Shown here: positions 17,473 through 27,195 of the stretch, in pieces
Position numbering within the stretch: the first letter of the stretch is position 1
Layout of the letters: each line of letters begins with the position of its first letter
NCBI GenBank assembly: GCA_964612675.1
Contig: CAZTDD010000030.1
Span: 1 to 57,407 of the forward strand
Origin: CAZTDD01 sp964612675
GTDB taxonomy: Bacteria > Hinthialibacterota > Hinthialibacteria > Hinthialibacterales > JAKPRU01
Direction of reading: 5' to 3'
DNA length: 57,407 nt
The notes under the pieces: model-generated
Told to the model about the DNA's origin: nothing
Seen by the model: the letters and a program-made list of their open reading frames with translations, nothing else
The model's database searches: none
Translations under genes and position numbers: made by a program

Positions 17473-18450
17473 ATGAGTGAAAAAGAGAGTGTGAACCGAC
17501 GTAATTTTCTGCAGCGGTCGCTTGCGGCTTCAACGGGTGCCGCTATAGGCGCGGGCATGGAAGGCCGGGAGTTGCTCTCGGCGGCCGAAAAACCGGCCGG
17601 GAGTATTACACAACCGGGGCAATCCGGCATGTCGTACGGTCAGATCAAAGATCTCAAGATCAGCCGGATCTTCTGCGGTGGAAATCTTATCGGAGGCTGG
17701 GCCCATAGCAGAGATTTGATCTATGTCTCCGACCTTGTCAAAGAATACCATACAGATGAAAAGGTATTCGAAACGCTCGAATTGGCGGAGGAACAGGGTG
17801 TCAATACCATCCTGACCAATCCAAGGTCCGATCGTGTGATCAATCGCTATTGGAATGAACGGGGCGGTCGAGTCCAATGGATCTCCGACTGTGCGTGGGG
17901 ACCGGATATCAAAACAGGCATAAAGCGATCCGTGGATAATGGCGCGCATGCGGTTTATGTACAGGGCGGAATCGCCGATAAGGCCGTTCGGGACGGAAAA
18001 GTGGATGAACTCGGCGACGCGCTCGAATACATCCAAGAGCAGGGGCTGCCCGGCGGTTTGGGGGCGCATTGTCTTGAAACGATTCAAGCGTGCGTGGACG
18101 CCGGATTCAAGCCGGACTTCTGGGTAAAAACGCTTCACAAGGACAATTACTGGTCGGCAACCCCAAAGGAAGAGCGCCCGAAAGGTGACCTTCCACCCCA
18201 CGACAATATGTGGTGTACAAATCCTGAAGCGACCATCGAATATATGAAATCGCTGAATACGCCGTGGATCGCGTTTAAAGTCCTGGCAGCGGGAGCGATT
18301 CACCCCACGGAAGGTTTTCGATACGCTTTCGAGAACGGCGCCGATTTTATTTGTGTCGGCATGTTTGACTTCCAGGTCGTGGAGGATGTCATTATTGCCA
18401 AAAACATTCTGTCTGAGGATCTCAAACGTGAGCGACCTTGGGTTGGATGA
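17473..18450 (+). CDS. Tat-exported TIM-barrel-like protein B (paralog)
   Basis: The protein has 325 residues, with twin-arginine signal VNRRNFLQRSLAAS. It follows the previous protein almost domain by domain (LKISRIFCGGNLIGGWAHS, EEQGVNTILTNPRSDR, GLPGGLGAHCLETIQA, FKVLAAGAIHPTEGF, ADFICVGMFDFQVVED). The tandem position and shared signal indicate local duplication. AGAGGTG precedes the ATG. It stands 60 bases before the Gfo/Idh gene and is likely part of one transcript. Confidence 0.87.
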   Translation: MSEKESVNRRNFLQRSLAASTGAAIGAGMEGRELLSAAEKPAGSITQPGQSGMSYGQIKDLKISRIFCGGNLIGGWAHSRDLIYVSDLVKEYHTDEKVFETLELAEEQGVNTILTNPRSDRVINRYWNERGGRVQWISDCAWGPDIKTGIKRSVDNGAHAVYVQGGIADKAVRDGKVDELGDALEYIQEQGLPGGLGAHCLETIQACVDAGFKPDFWVKTLHKDNYWSATPKEERPKGDLPPHDNMWCTNPEATIEYMKSLNTPWIAFKVLAAGAIHPTEGFRYAFENGADFICVGMFDFQVVEDVIIAKNILSEDLKRERPWVG

Positions 18451-18510
18451 CACCCTTGCTTTCGTGTTCTCTTTTTCAGAACTGATGCATTAGAAAGGAA
18501 ATACTTCGAA

Positions 18511-19851
18511 GTGAACGAATCGTTGAACCGTTTGAATCGACGTCGCTTTTTGACCGCAACCGCCGCAACCGGCGGTTCACTCATTCTCTCTCAATCTTCT
18601 ATCGCACAGTCTCAAGCATCTGCCGACAAGGGAATCCGATTCGCTTTGATCGGAACGGGGGCGCAGGGGCAAGCCCTTCTCAATACCTGCATGAAAACGG
18701 AAGGGCTTCAATGCGCGGCAATTTGCGATATTTGGAAAGACTACAACCTTGATCGCGCGTCGCGCATCCTCGCAGGATACAGCCAGGAACACAACGCCTA
18801 TGTCGATTACCGCGAGATGCTGGAAAAAGAAAAAAATATTGACGCCGTAATTATCGCCACGCCGGATTTCTGTCATGCCGACCAGGCGGTGACCTGTCTG
18901 CAGGCCGGCCTTCATGTGTATTGCGAAAGCCCGATGTCGAATACGATCGAGGGCGCCCGGCGGATGCTCAAAGCGGCCAAAGACACCGGAAAACTCCTCC
19001 AGATCGGCTGTCAGCGGCGCAGTAATCCCCGGTACCAACATGCATACTTTCATTTAATCAACGAAACGAAACTCCTCGGTGAAATTACCGCTGTAAACGC
19101 GCAGTGGAATCGGCCCGTCCAGCAAAGTCGCGGATGGCCCCGGCGGGCTCCTGTACCCGATGACGTGCTGAAGAAACACGGCTACCAATCAATGGCACAG
19201 TTTCGCAATTGGCGCTGGTATCGCGAACTCGGCGGTGGACCGCTCGCCGAATTCGGCTCCCATCAAATCGATGTTCTCAATTGGTTCATGGAGACACCGC
19301 CGAAATCGGTTACCGCGAGCGGCGGAACGGTCTATTACACGGACAAAACCCATGAATGGCCCGATACGGTTATGGCAATCTATGAGTATGACAGGGGCGA
19401 AAAAACGATTCGCGCTTTCTATCAGACCATAAACTCGAACAGCAGTTTTGGCTATTACGAGAATTTCATGGGGGACGAGGGGAGTTTACAACTCTCCGAG
19501 GCGGGAGGCCGTGCAAAGGCATACCGTGAACCCGCCGCACCTGATTGGGACCGATGGGTCCGTATCGGGTATTTGGAGGCACCCGCCAAAAAAGAGGAAA
19601 AAGAAGATACAGAGAGTATTCTCGATGTTCAGGAATCGGTCGAGCCGCCAAGCTACAATCTGCCCGTAACATTCAATGACCCGGTTCATAAACCGCACCT
19701 CGATAACTTCTTCAATGCGGTTCGCGGTAACGAACAGTTGAATCTGCCCGCGCATACCGCGTTTGCCTCTATAGTCACCGTGATGAAAGCGTACGAAGCG
19801 ATCGACGGCGGACAGAAATTGGAGCTGACTGCGGACGATTTTCAAGCGTGA
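18511..19851 (+). CDS. Tat-exported Gfo/Idh/MocA-type oxidoreductase
   Basis: The protein has 446 residues with Tat signal LNRRRFLTATAATGG. The Rossmann domain begins with IRFALIGTGAQGQALL (about 35-50). The usual EKP motif reads CESPMSN here, so the conserved Lys is Ser140. The C-terminal domain has GGGPLAEFGSHQIDVLNWF. Members oxidise or reduce sugars with tightly bound NAD(P), and some exported ones carry the cofactor with them. The altered motif leaves the activity open. The start is GTG with AAAGGAAA upstream. A haem protein follows after 45 bases. Confidence 0.92.
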   Translation: MNESLNRLNRRRFLTATAATGGSLILSQSSIAQSQASADKGIRFALIGTGAQGQALLNTCMKTEGLQCAAICDIWKDYNLDRASRILAGYSQEHNAYVDYREMLEKEKNIDAVIIATPDFCHADQAVTCLQAGLHVYCESPMSNTIEGARRMLKAAKDTGKLLQIGCQRRSNPRYQHAYFHLINETKLLGEITAVNAQWNRPVQQSRGWPRRAPVPDDVLKKHGYQSMAQFRNWRWYRELGGGPLAEFGSHQIDVLNWFMETPPKSVTASGGTVYYTDKTHEWPDTVMAIYEYDRGEKTIRAFYQTINSNSSFGYYENFMGDEGSLQLSEAGGRAKAYREPAAPDWDRWVRIGYLEAPAKKEEKEDTESILDVQESVEPPSYNLPVTFNDPVHKPHLDNFFNAVRGNEQLNLPAHTAFASIVTVMKAYEAIDGGQKLELTADDFQA

Positions 19852-19896
19852 CTTCCAGGGAGAGACGCAGCATCGAAAATTCGGTGCTGAAAAGAC

Positions 19897-21795
19897 ATGA
19901 TCAAACGAGAATTGTGCCGATTCATTCTTTCGTTTTTACTTTTCTTGCCTATCCTAGCGCGTGCCGAGACCGAAAAAACGTTTATCGGAGATGAACCGGG
20001 CGGCAATCGGTCCATCCCTGTTCACCTTATTCCTTTCCTTGACGAAGACGGGCAGAAGATCACACCGCTGGACGAAATTTCGCTTCCATTTTCTACTGCA
20101 CAGACCTGTGGAAACGACTGCCATAATTACGATCGAATCCGAACGGGCCGGCATTTCAACTCGAATATCGAAAGCGTCAAACCGGGACGGAACGGTGAAC
20201 CGTGGATTTTTATTGACGGTACAACCGGGACGCAGGTCCCGATGTCCTACCGGTCCTGGACGGGCACGTTCCAACCCACGGCTTTTGGTTTATCGAATTG
20301 GGACTTTCTTTTGGCGTTCGGGCATCATATGACTGGTGGAGGTGTGGGCGAATTCGAGAAACTGGACGATCCGGCCAAGGGGATTCGATTGTTTGTCTCC
20401 GGGAACCTCGAGGTAAATTGTCTCAGTTGCCATGACGCCGATCCCAGGCATGACCAATCCGAATACACAATGCAGGTCCTATTTGAGAATTTCCGCTGGG
20501 CTGCAGCCGCTACGGCCGGTTTCGCTTTTGTCGAAGGGGCTGCACGAGACATGCCTGACACATTCGATCACCTGATGCCCGCACCGCTGAACGATCCGAA
20601 AAAGATCCCTCCGAGCCTCGTTTACCGCGAAAATACATTCGATTACAAGGAGCGGGTTTTCTTTGACATTGTGAAGGAGGCTCCCAAGGAACGCTGCTAT
20701 TTTTGCCACACGGTGCGCTATGTCGGAGAAAATCCTACCGACCCATGGACATCGGAGGAAGATATTCACATCGCGGCGGGGCTTACGTGTGTCGATTGCC
20801 ATCGAAATGGAATCGACCATGACATGCTTCGAGGGTATGAAAATGAAAGCGAGGATTCCAATAATCCTCTCGCTTCCGTCGTCTCATGCCAAGGCTGTCA
20901 CTCGATCGACGAAAATACAACCCAGGCGGAAATGGGGCGCTTGGGTGCGCCCGTGCCGAAACACGCCGGTATTCCACCCGATCATTTCGAGAAACTCTCC
21001 TGTACGGCCTGCCATTCGGGACCCAAGCCGAAGAGCAGAACACAGCGCGTTCGAACGTCCCGCGCACATATTTTGGGAATACCGAAAATTCATCTGCCGG
21101 AAGACGCTCCGCCGCACATCGTTTCGCCTGTCTACGCGAAAAATGAACAAGACAAAATCTACCCCCAACATCTCATTTGGCCTGCCTATTGGGGGGTGAT
21201 TCGTGACGGTCATGTCACACCGATTCCAATGGAAACAGTGAAACAGGCAATGTCCGATCTTCCAAACGAGAATGAAGATTCCTCAGAAATGTATATTTCA
21301 CTCACCGCGGATCGCATGAAAGACGTTTTGAATCTTTTGTCAAACGTGGAGTCTATTGCGGGAGAACCGGTATATATATCCGGCGGAAATGTGTACCGCA
21401 TGGGTGACGGTAATGAACTTATTTCAGAAACTCACCACGCTGGTCGTCCGTATATGTGGCCATTGGCTCACAATGTCAGACCGGCTGTACAATCGCTGGG
21501 GAGCGATGGTTGTACGGACTGCCATTCGATCGACGCTTCCTTTTGCGTGAGCGAAGTCGAGGTCGACACTCCCTTTATTACTGAAAACTATTCTACAAAG
21601 AAAATGCACGAATTTCTCGCAGTAGATCCGGTGTATATGGATTCGCTCGCATATTCTTTTCAGTTTCGTGTATGGGCGAAGGTTGTCTTGGCTCTTTCCT
21701 GTGGAATTATCATAGCCGTTTTACTGCTGTACGGTTCGAGAATGCTGGCTGTGGTGTGTCGCTGGTTCTCAAAGACAGAGAAGCATGCAGGATAG
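19897..21795 (+). CDS. Seven-haem c-type cytochrome with C-terminal membrane anchor
   Basis: The protein has 632 residues. After a signal peptide (about 1-23), seven CxxCH haem sites occur at about residues 71 (CGNDCH), 175 (CLSCH), 267 (CYFCH), 298 (CVDCH), 331 (CQGCH), 369 (CTACH) and 539 (CTDCH). A membrane helix near the end (about 590-613, VVLALSCGIIIAVLLLYG) leaves a short basic tail. This layout fits a periplasmic electron carrier or reductase fixed to the inner membrane. The substrate is not evident. The cytochrome b-like gene downstream could pass quinol electrons to it. Confidence 0.92.
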   Translation: MIKRELCRFILSFLLFLPILARAETEKTFIGDEPGGNRSIPVHLIPFLDEDGQKITPLDEISLPFSTAQTCGNDCHNYDRIRTGRHFNSNIESVKPGRNGEPWIFIDGTTGTQVPMSYRSWTGTFQPTAFGLSNWDFLLAFGHHMTGGGVGEFEKLDDPAKGIRLFVSGNLEVNCLSCHDADPRHDQSEYTMQVLFENFRWAAAATAGFAFVEGAARDMPDTFDHLMPAPLNDPKKIPPSLVYRENTFDYKERVFFDIVKEAPKERCYFCHTVRYVGENPTDPWTSEEDIHIAAGLTCVDCHRNGIDHDMLRGYENESEDSNNPLASVVSCQGCHSIDENTTQAEMGRLGAPVPKHAGIPPDHFEKLSCTACHSGPKPKSRTQRVRTSRAHILGIPKIHLPEDAPPHIVSPVYAKNEQDKIYPQHLIWPAYWGVIRDGHVTPIPMETVKQAMSDLPNENEDSSEMYISLTADRMKDVLNLLSNVESIAGEPVYISGGNVYRMGDGNELISETHHAGRPYMWPLAHNVRPAVQSLGSDGCTDCHSIDASFCVSEVEVDTPFITENYSTKKMHEFLAVDPVYMDSLAYSFQFRVWAKVVLALSCGIIIAVLLLYGSRMLAVVCRWFSKTEKHAG

Positions 21796-21900
21796 GAAGA
21801 AAAGTGTCGCATACTTTACTTTCATCGAATGGTTGCTTTTCAGTCGATTATTTGATTGCGGTTCCAAGAGTTTTAAAATGACGCGAAAAGACCGGTTAGT

Positions 21901-22371
21901 ATGATGTTGAGAAAACTCACATATTTTCTGATGTTTATGGCTTTCCTGGCAGCCGCGGTCAGCGGGTTCGGACCGATATATGTCTTGAAAGAACCGCTGG
22001 CGGAGTATTATCTACTGGCGCATGTTGTGACTTCGACGATATTCGGTTTCTGTTTTGCCGCCTACGTTGTAATGGCCGCTCACGATTCGTGTCTCATAGG
22101 CAGCACATCGACTACGGCAGAGCAAGAACAGCCCGAGAACCGGGAATTTCTCACCTCCTTTGGATTCCTTCAGGCGCTTTTTTTCTGGAGTATGACGGTG
22201 GCGGGGCTTGGTACACTTCTGTCCATGCTTGTGTGCATGTTCCCTCTTGCGGGACCGACGGAGCAAGAAACGCTAATTACAATCCATCTTATCGCGGCAT
22301 ATGTGCTTTCCGCTGCCGTAGTGTTGCATGCTGTTGTTTCCATTTTCCCGGCCCGGAAGCCGATCTCCTGA
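21901..22371 (+). CDS. Four-helix cytochrome b-like membrane protein
   Basis: The 156-residue protein has four hydrophobic helices. Histidines inside helices, in LLAHVVTSTIFGF and in IHLIAAYVLSAAVVLHAVV, are placed as haem ligands in small dihaem cytochrome b subunits. It lies 105 bases after the seven-haem cytochrome on the same strand. A role as the quinol-oxidising membrane partner is inferred from structure and position. The ribosome site is weak; ATG codons at 21901 and 21904 are both possible starts. Confidence 0.78.
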   Translation: MMLRKLTYFLMFMAFLAAAVSGFGPIYVLKEPLAEYYLLAHVVTSTIFGFCFAAYVVMAAHDSCLIGSTSTTAEQEQPENREFLTSFGFLQALFFWSMTVAGLGTLLSMLVCMFPLAGPTEQETLITIHLIAAYVLSAAVVLHAVVSIFPARKPIS

Positions 22372-22394
22372 AAATGGGACTTTCAGCGCCACCA

Positions 22395-23681
22395 TTAACG
22401 AATTCCACTCAGGGCCTGGTCGATTTGTTCTTTTTCTTTTTCGATCGGTGGAGGCCAATTGTATTCGGAACAGATTTGTGCCCAATTGTTCAAGTTCTTG
22501 ATGGCCAGGCGATTTCCCAGTTTTGCGGCGCGGCAAAACGCGTTCAATGTATCGTCCCGTCTCCCGAGCCGCGCACAGGAAGCGCCCAACCCGTTATGCA
22601 CATTGGGATCGTCGGGATTGAACGTAAGGGCGGTTTCATAGGCCTCGACCGCGCCTTTGTGTCTGTGCAAATGACGGCGCGAATCACCGACCCAACACCA
22701 GGTGTCTGCAAGTTCCTTGTCGTCGATCCCTTGTGCGGTTTGGATCGCCGCCAAGAATTGGAACTCGGCAATTTCATAATCTTTGGTCTTGTAGGATTGA
22801 TCCGCTTGCTCTTTCAGGGTCGAGAACAAACGGTTCGAATAACATTTGTCCCAAGGAATTTCGGAGGTGAGCCGCAATACCGTGCCGTCTTCAAGCGGAC
22901 CGACGACAAGCTGACGTCCACGTGACGAGAGTATTGTCTCCGGACCGGTCTTCAATTGCTTATTCCTATAAATCTCTTCACCGAAAAGAGTGAACACCGC
23001 CAGGCCTTCTTCGCCAAGCCCCGCGACTGCAGCGTCACATGCAGACAACTGATCGAATTTCTCCTTGATACCGCCAAACCGCTGACCGTTGAGTCCGTTC
23101 ATCGTGATGATTTTGTTCCATAATAAAGCCACGAAAAACTCGCCCAATGCGAAAGTCTCATTGGTACCCAAACATTCGGCAATTCGGTGACCGCGAAGAT
23201 AGGTGGCAATCATCGCGCCATCCGATGCGGCGAAAAGGCTCCCGTACGCATCGCTGGTGGAATGGACTTGTTCGACTTTATTGACAATCTCGCCGGAAAG
23301 ATTGCAGACTGTCAGCTCCTTCGATTCCAATACAGCGATATAGACGGAGCCACTGGCGGTTGATACATCCGCCGGTGCGATAGGAAGCGTTGCTATTTCT
23401 TGTCCCTCGCGGCTGTAGAGAGACGTCCCCTTCTCATTCGACAGTACAAACACGTGATCGTAGTCAAAACTTGGGGGCACGGATGACCACAGAATCTTCC
23501 CCTGAACCGACCCGGACGCGTTATAGATCGTTGCTCCTTCCGTTTCAATCTCGGCCCACGATCCCGCATGGCCTGCCGAAACCGAGACAATCGTGGCGTT
23601 ACAAATCGGAGTCCAGATCGACAGCATCAGGACAACCGTCAAAGACAGTAGTAATCGCACCTGACCGATTAACGCTTCCAT
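22395..23681 (-). CDS. Exported propeller/TPR protein
   Basis: The protein has about 428 residues. The signal peptide is MEALIGQVRLLLSLTVVLML to about residue 32. The middle (about 35-290) consists of short beta repeats such as VYIAVLESKELTVCNLSGE, suggesting a propeller of the quinoprotein/WD type. The end holds TPR-like helices (KTKDYEIAEFQFLAAIQTA, GAVEAYETALTFNPDDPNVHNGLG, about 310-400). The ATG at 23681 has GGGAG seven bases upstream. The reading frame extends further upstream, but that part has no signal peptide. Its function is unknown; it is probably a scaffold in the envelope. It converges on the cytochrome b-like gene. Confidence 0.8.
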   Translation of the reverse strand: MEALIGQVRLLLSLTVVLMLSIWTPICNATIVSVSAGHAGSWAEIETEGATIYNASGSVQGKILWSSVPPSFDYDHVFVLSNEKGTSLYSREGQEIATLPIAPADVSTASGSVYIAVLESKELTVCNLSGEIVNKVEQVHSTSDAYGSLFAASDGAMIATYLRGHRIAECLGTNETFALGEFFVALLWNKIITMNGLNGQRFGGIKEKFDQLSACDAAVAGLGEEGLAVFTLFGEEIYRNKQLKTGPETILSSRGRQLVVGPLEDGTVLRLTSEIPWDKCYSNRLFSTLKEQADQSYKTKDYEIAEFQFLAAIQTAQGIDDKELADTWCWVGDSRRHLHRHKGAVEAYETALTFNPDDPNVHNGLGASCARLGRRDDTLNAFCRAAKLGNRLAIKNLNNWAQICSEYNWPPPIEKEKEQIDQALSGIR

Positions 23682-23801
23682 ACTCGACTCCCTGCTTGAC
23701 ATTCCTTCATCGGGTCTCTCATTGTGCCCGATCCTGAACCCCGTTGCAAGAATGAGTTTCCATGGCTCATAATGGTGGCAAGACCCCGTGAGGTGATCAT
23801 G

Positions 23802-26800
23802 ATGAAACGAACTATTCTGAGTATTGCCGCATTGTATCTTGTATGTATCGCCGTTGACACTCGTGGAGCGGAAAACGGCCTCTACACGAATACAGAGATC
23901 GAGGCCGCACGAGAGAACCTGGCCACTTACCCCGAAGCGGAAGAGATTCTGTCGGACCTGAAAGAATCGCTTCAGCCCTGGATGGAATGCTCGTTGGACC
24001 ACCTTTGGTCGATGGTTCCGCCTCCGGAGGTCCCGCGCGCTTTCAATACCTCGTATGACGGTTGTCCCTGCCATGGCCGTGAACTGTACAAGGGCGGTTT
24101 CTATTCCTGGGAAGTTGACCCATGGGAGAAACCGTGGAAAGTGACCTGCCCGATCGGCGGCGCCGAATATCCTTCAAACGATTTCGCCGCCTTCCTCGAT
24201 ACCGGAATGCAAGACCGAAGTCTTTTGACAGGCGGCTATGCAGATGACGGTTGGGGTGTTCTTCTGCCCGGAGAAACGAAGAAACGCTGGTTTGTCGCGT
24301 ACTACTGTCATTGGTTCTGGATGTCGCATCTTCTACCGGCGATTCTCGACATGAGCCGCGTCTATCGAGTCACCGGCGAGGAGGAGTATGCGCTGCGCTG
24401 TGCCGTCCTGCTCGACCGAATCGCGGACTTCTATCCTCATATGAATTACAACAAACAGTCCCGATACGCACAGGAATTCTCACCGAGTTACACGGGCAAG
24501 ATCTTGAACCGTATCTGGGAAACGAAAACCGTCACACAACTCGCCGAAAGCTATGATGCAATTCGCGAGATCCTTCCGTCGCTCGAGTATCAAGTCAGCG
24601 GAAAGGCCGAACCCATCGCTCAGCCCGAAAAAAGAGAAACTCTCCTCCGCGACGGCAAGGAGATCGACAGGAACATCCGCGAAAATCTTCTGCATGTCGG
24701 GCTCGACGGGGTACTTGGTGGCAGGACCGTCCGTGGGAATTTCGGTATGCATCAGCGAGCCGCGTTGTATGTGGCGCTGGCGCTGCAGGAACCGGAAACC
24801 GTGGATCGCGCTGTGGAGTACGTACTCGACGGTACGGAAACGCTTCATGAAGACGGCCTGCGATACGCTTTCGATAATCTGTTTTTCCGTGAGGGTGTCG
24901 GATTCGAGACTGCTCCCGGGTATTGTTTTACATGGACCCGGAATGTGTTGACTCTGTCGCGTCTTCTGAAACGGCTGGGCACCGATCTGTATGATGGTCG
25001 CCACCTTCCGAAAATCTCCGGCGCACCGGCACGAATGATTGTCCAGGATGAGTTGACACCCACGATCGGCGATTTCGGAAACGCAGTCAGCGGGATTGTG
25101 CGTCTTCCGCCTCACTTCGCCGCCGAGATTTGGGACGAATATCACCGTCCCTCCGAAGCGCGCGATCTGCTTGCCCATAACGCGTACGGTGAATCGTGGT
25201 TCTCCTCCTATGAGAGCCTTTTCCGCCAACCGCCGCAGCAAGACAGGCTCCAGACTGCGCTTGAGAATGCAACGGANNNNNNNNNNNNNNNNNNNNNNNN
25301 NNNNNNNNNNNNNNNNNNNNNNNNNNNNNNNNNNNNNNNNNNNNNNNNNNNNNNNNNNNNNNNNNNNNNNNNNNNNCTGCACATGTTCGGTGTGACCGAG
25401 GACAATGTGCTGAACTATGCCGAAGTTTCCTCGAACGAGTGCTATGGAGATCGTGTCGATATGTATCGGCGCGGTGTGGCGATGGTCGATTTGGAAAACT
25501 CCGCGTATTTGCTGGACGTGTTTTGGGTGCGGGGAGGAAAGACGCATGATTATTCGATCCATTCATTCGATGCACCGCTACAGGAAAAAAGCGGAATCGA
25601 GTTGATCGAGCAGGCGACAGGAACGCTTGCGGGTAAAGATGTGCCGTTTGAATATCTGTATGACGATGTCGAGTTGGAACAGCCCGATAAGAAGAGATCG
25701 TTCGGGAGTTACAAAGGCAGCGGGTATTCGTTTCTGACCGACGTCCGTCGGAGCTCGCCGGGGCGCGCGTTTCGGTTGACATGGAAGGGGGATGAGGCCG
25801 GCTTGCAGATGTCGTTTTTGGGGGATGGGTTGGAGGATGTCGCACTGTCGCGGGGCCGCCCGCCACGGAGGGAAGCCAATCCGTTGGCTGTGGATTTTGT
25901 GCGCCTGCGGAAAGAGAGCGATGCTGAAACTGCCAGCCTCTTTGTCACATTGATTCATCCGTTCGATGATGAACCCCTTGTCCGGGGAGCGAATATTTTC
26001 GATAGAGACGATGACGGGAACCTTCAGATCATGGTTCTTCACGAACAGGGCGAAGATGTTGTGACGATTCGCCGGGGAGAGATTTGCCGACTCGAACGGT
26101 ATTGTGACGGGCAGCGAAAGGGAACCTGGCGGGTTGCTGCAGCAGCCGGTTGGCCGGAACCCTGGCGGGTTGCAAAGATTGACGCGGACCGGAACCGTGT
26201 ACTGATAAGCGACGACGCGATGGAGAATAGAACCGTCTCGAAACGTGGGAACGGGGACGCAAGAAGTTCTCCCCCAAGATTGACGCTGTTGCAAAAAGTC
26301 TGGGGTACGGATTTCAACCCCCTCCTAACCTCCCCCGATCTTCGGGGGAGGAAAAGAGACGAGCTTGTCTGCGCCGTCTTCTCCCCCAAGCGGGCCACGC
26401 TCGCGTGGCCGAGTAGGGGAGATTCAGAGGGGGTTGACACCTCACTTCCCGCACTTCGCCGACTTTTTGCCGCCTCGTCAAGTCGGGGGGAGATACAGAG
26501 GGGGTTGATCTCCGATCCTCAGCCCGGCGATACGATCATCTTCCGCAACAACGACAGGGCGTCAAGCTACACGATCCGAGACATCGACCAGACATCAAAC
26601 GGCTGGTGGATCGACCTGGGAGACGATCGTCCAATCATCGGCCGCGTGAAAGTTGCGGAGGTTGATCCGGAAGAGAACATTGTCCGGTCGGTGTGGTCGC
26701 TTCATACGGCCAAAGGGGGACGCTATGACGGCTCGCGGCTGATTTCACAGAAGAATCGGGATCTGTCCTTCCGCATTGACGAAGGCGGGGGAAAAGATCT

Positions 26801-26930
26801 TCGGCTTAAAGAGAGTCGCGATCTGAAACGAGTTTCTGCCGGGGCGGAGTTCTGGATCGAGGATTTTGGGGTTGGCGATGAGGCGGTGATTTGCCGGACA
26901 GAGGCCGTAGCGTCTGAGAGCCAGCATTGA
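23802..26930 (+). CDS. Heparinase II/III-type polysaccharide lyase, broken by an assembly gap
   Basis: The signal peptide (MKRTILSIAALYLVCIAVDTRG) is followed by an alpha-toroid catalytic half with TYPEAEEILSDLKESLQ and NFGMHQRAALYVALALQEPE. The part after the gap has the beta-sheet half (AYLLDVFWVRGGKTHDYSIHS), as in heparinase II/III and alginate lyases. A 100-N spacer at 25277-25376 hides an unknown length. The frame fits across it, but that could be chance. Hairpin element copy 7 is read in frame (FNPLLTSPDLRGRKR), followed by a C-terminal domain from SDPQPGDTIIFRNN. AGGTG precedes the ATG at 23802; the ATG at 23799 is close. Confidence 0.85.
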   Translation: MKRTILSIAALYLVCIAVDTRGAENGLYTNTEIEAARENLATYPEAEEILSDLKESLQPWMECSLDHLWSMVPPPEVPRAFNTSYDGCPCHGRELYKGGFYSWEVDPWEKPWKVTCPIGGAEYPSNDFAAFLDTGMQDRSLLTGGYADDGWGVLLPGETKKRWFVAYYCHWFWMSHLLPAILDMSRVYRVTGEEEYALRCAVLLDRIADFYPHMNYNKQSRYAQEFSPSYTGKILNRIWETKTVTQLAESYDAIREILPSLEYQVSGKAEPIAQPEKRETLLRDGKEIDRNIRENLLHVGLDGVLGGRTVRGNFGMHQRAALYVALALQEPETVDRAVEYVLDGTETLHEDGLRYAFDNLFFREGVGFETAPGYCFTWTRNVLTLSRLLKRLGTDLYDGRHLPKISGAPARMIVQDELTPTIGDFGNAVSGIVRLPPHFAAEIWDEYHRPSEARDLLAHNAYGESWFSSYESLFRQPPQQDRLQTALENATXXXXXXXXXXXXXXXXXXXXXXXXXXXXXXXXXXLHMFGVTEDNVLNYAEVSSNECYGDRVDMYRRGVAMVDLENSAYLLDVFWVRGGKTHDYSIHSFDAPLQEKSGIELIEQATGTLAGKDVPFEYLYDDVELEQPDKKRSFGSYKGSGYSFLTDVRRSSPGRAFRLTWKGDEAGLQMSFLGDGLEDVALSRGRPPRREANPLAVDFVRLRKESDAETASLFVTLIHPFDDEPLVRGANIFDRDDDGNLQIMVLHEQGEDVVTIRRGEICRLERYCDGQRKGTWRVAAAAGWPEPWRVAKIDADRNRVLISDDAMENRTVSKRGNGDARSSPPRLTLLQKVWGTDFNPLLTSPDLRGRKRDELVCAVFSPKRATLAWPSRGDSEGVDTSLPALRRLFAASSSRGEIQRGLISDPQPGDTIIFRNNDRASSYTIRDIDQTSNGWWIDLGDDRPIIGRVKVAEVDPEENIVRSVWSLHTAKGGRYDGSRLISQKNRDLSFRIDEGGGKDLRLKESRDLKRVSAGAEFWIEDFGVGDEAVICRTEAVASESQH
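25277..25376. other. Assembly gap (100 N)
   Basis: Exactly 100 N, which is the usual placeholder for a scaffold gap of unknown size. It lies inside the heparinase-like gene. Confidence 0.99.
26314..26508 (+). repeat. Hairpin element copy 7, in frame inside the lyase gene
   Basis: A full element runs from 26314 to 26437, from tcaaccccctcc to agagggggttga, with CCCCCGATCTTCGGGGG. Its right hairpin carries a gggccacgctcgcgtggcc insertion, as copy 1 does. A second right arm ends at 26508. The companion motif stands before it (26276-26300) and inside the gap between the arms (26461-26484). The host reading frame stays open throughout, giving FNPLLTSPDLRGRK and GEIQRGLISD. Confidence 0.88.
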
Positions 26931-27028
26931 CATTGGAATGCTTCGCGGTAAGTTTATTTCGGCTGGAATGGACCGGTGTTCCTGAGTTTGGAGTCAGCCG
27001 GTTCCGTTTCGCTTTCCTGCATAAAATT

Positions 27029-27101
27029 GGGGCGCTAGCTCAGTTGGGAGAGCGCTGCTTTCGCACGGCAGAGGTCGAGGGTTCGAATCCCTTGCGCTCC
27101 A
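27029..27101 (+). tRNA. tRNA-Ala (anticodon CGC)
   Basis: The cloverleaf folds fully. The acceptor stem GGGGCGC pairs with GCGCTCC. The D arm is GCTC...GAGC, and the anticodon stem CTGCT/GGCAG has loop TTCGCAC, giving anticodon CGC at 27062-27064. The T arm is GAGGG-TTCGAAT-CCCTT. The G3-U70 wobble pair, the main alanine identity element, is present. The terminal CCA is not encoded. Confidence 0.96.
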
Positions 27102-27195
27102 CATGCTGTCCTTCCCGCATAGTCAATTGGTGTGAGAACCGTGCCTCGCATTTGGCTTTTTGGAGTAGATCTTCCGCAAGTCTTTCTCGCTTCAA

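Noticed and set aside
22089..22925. Plus-strand ORF overlapping the cytochrome b-like and TPR genes
   Set aside because: It has low-quality composition and no start signal, and it overlaps two better-supported genes.
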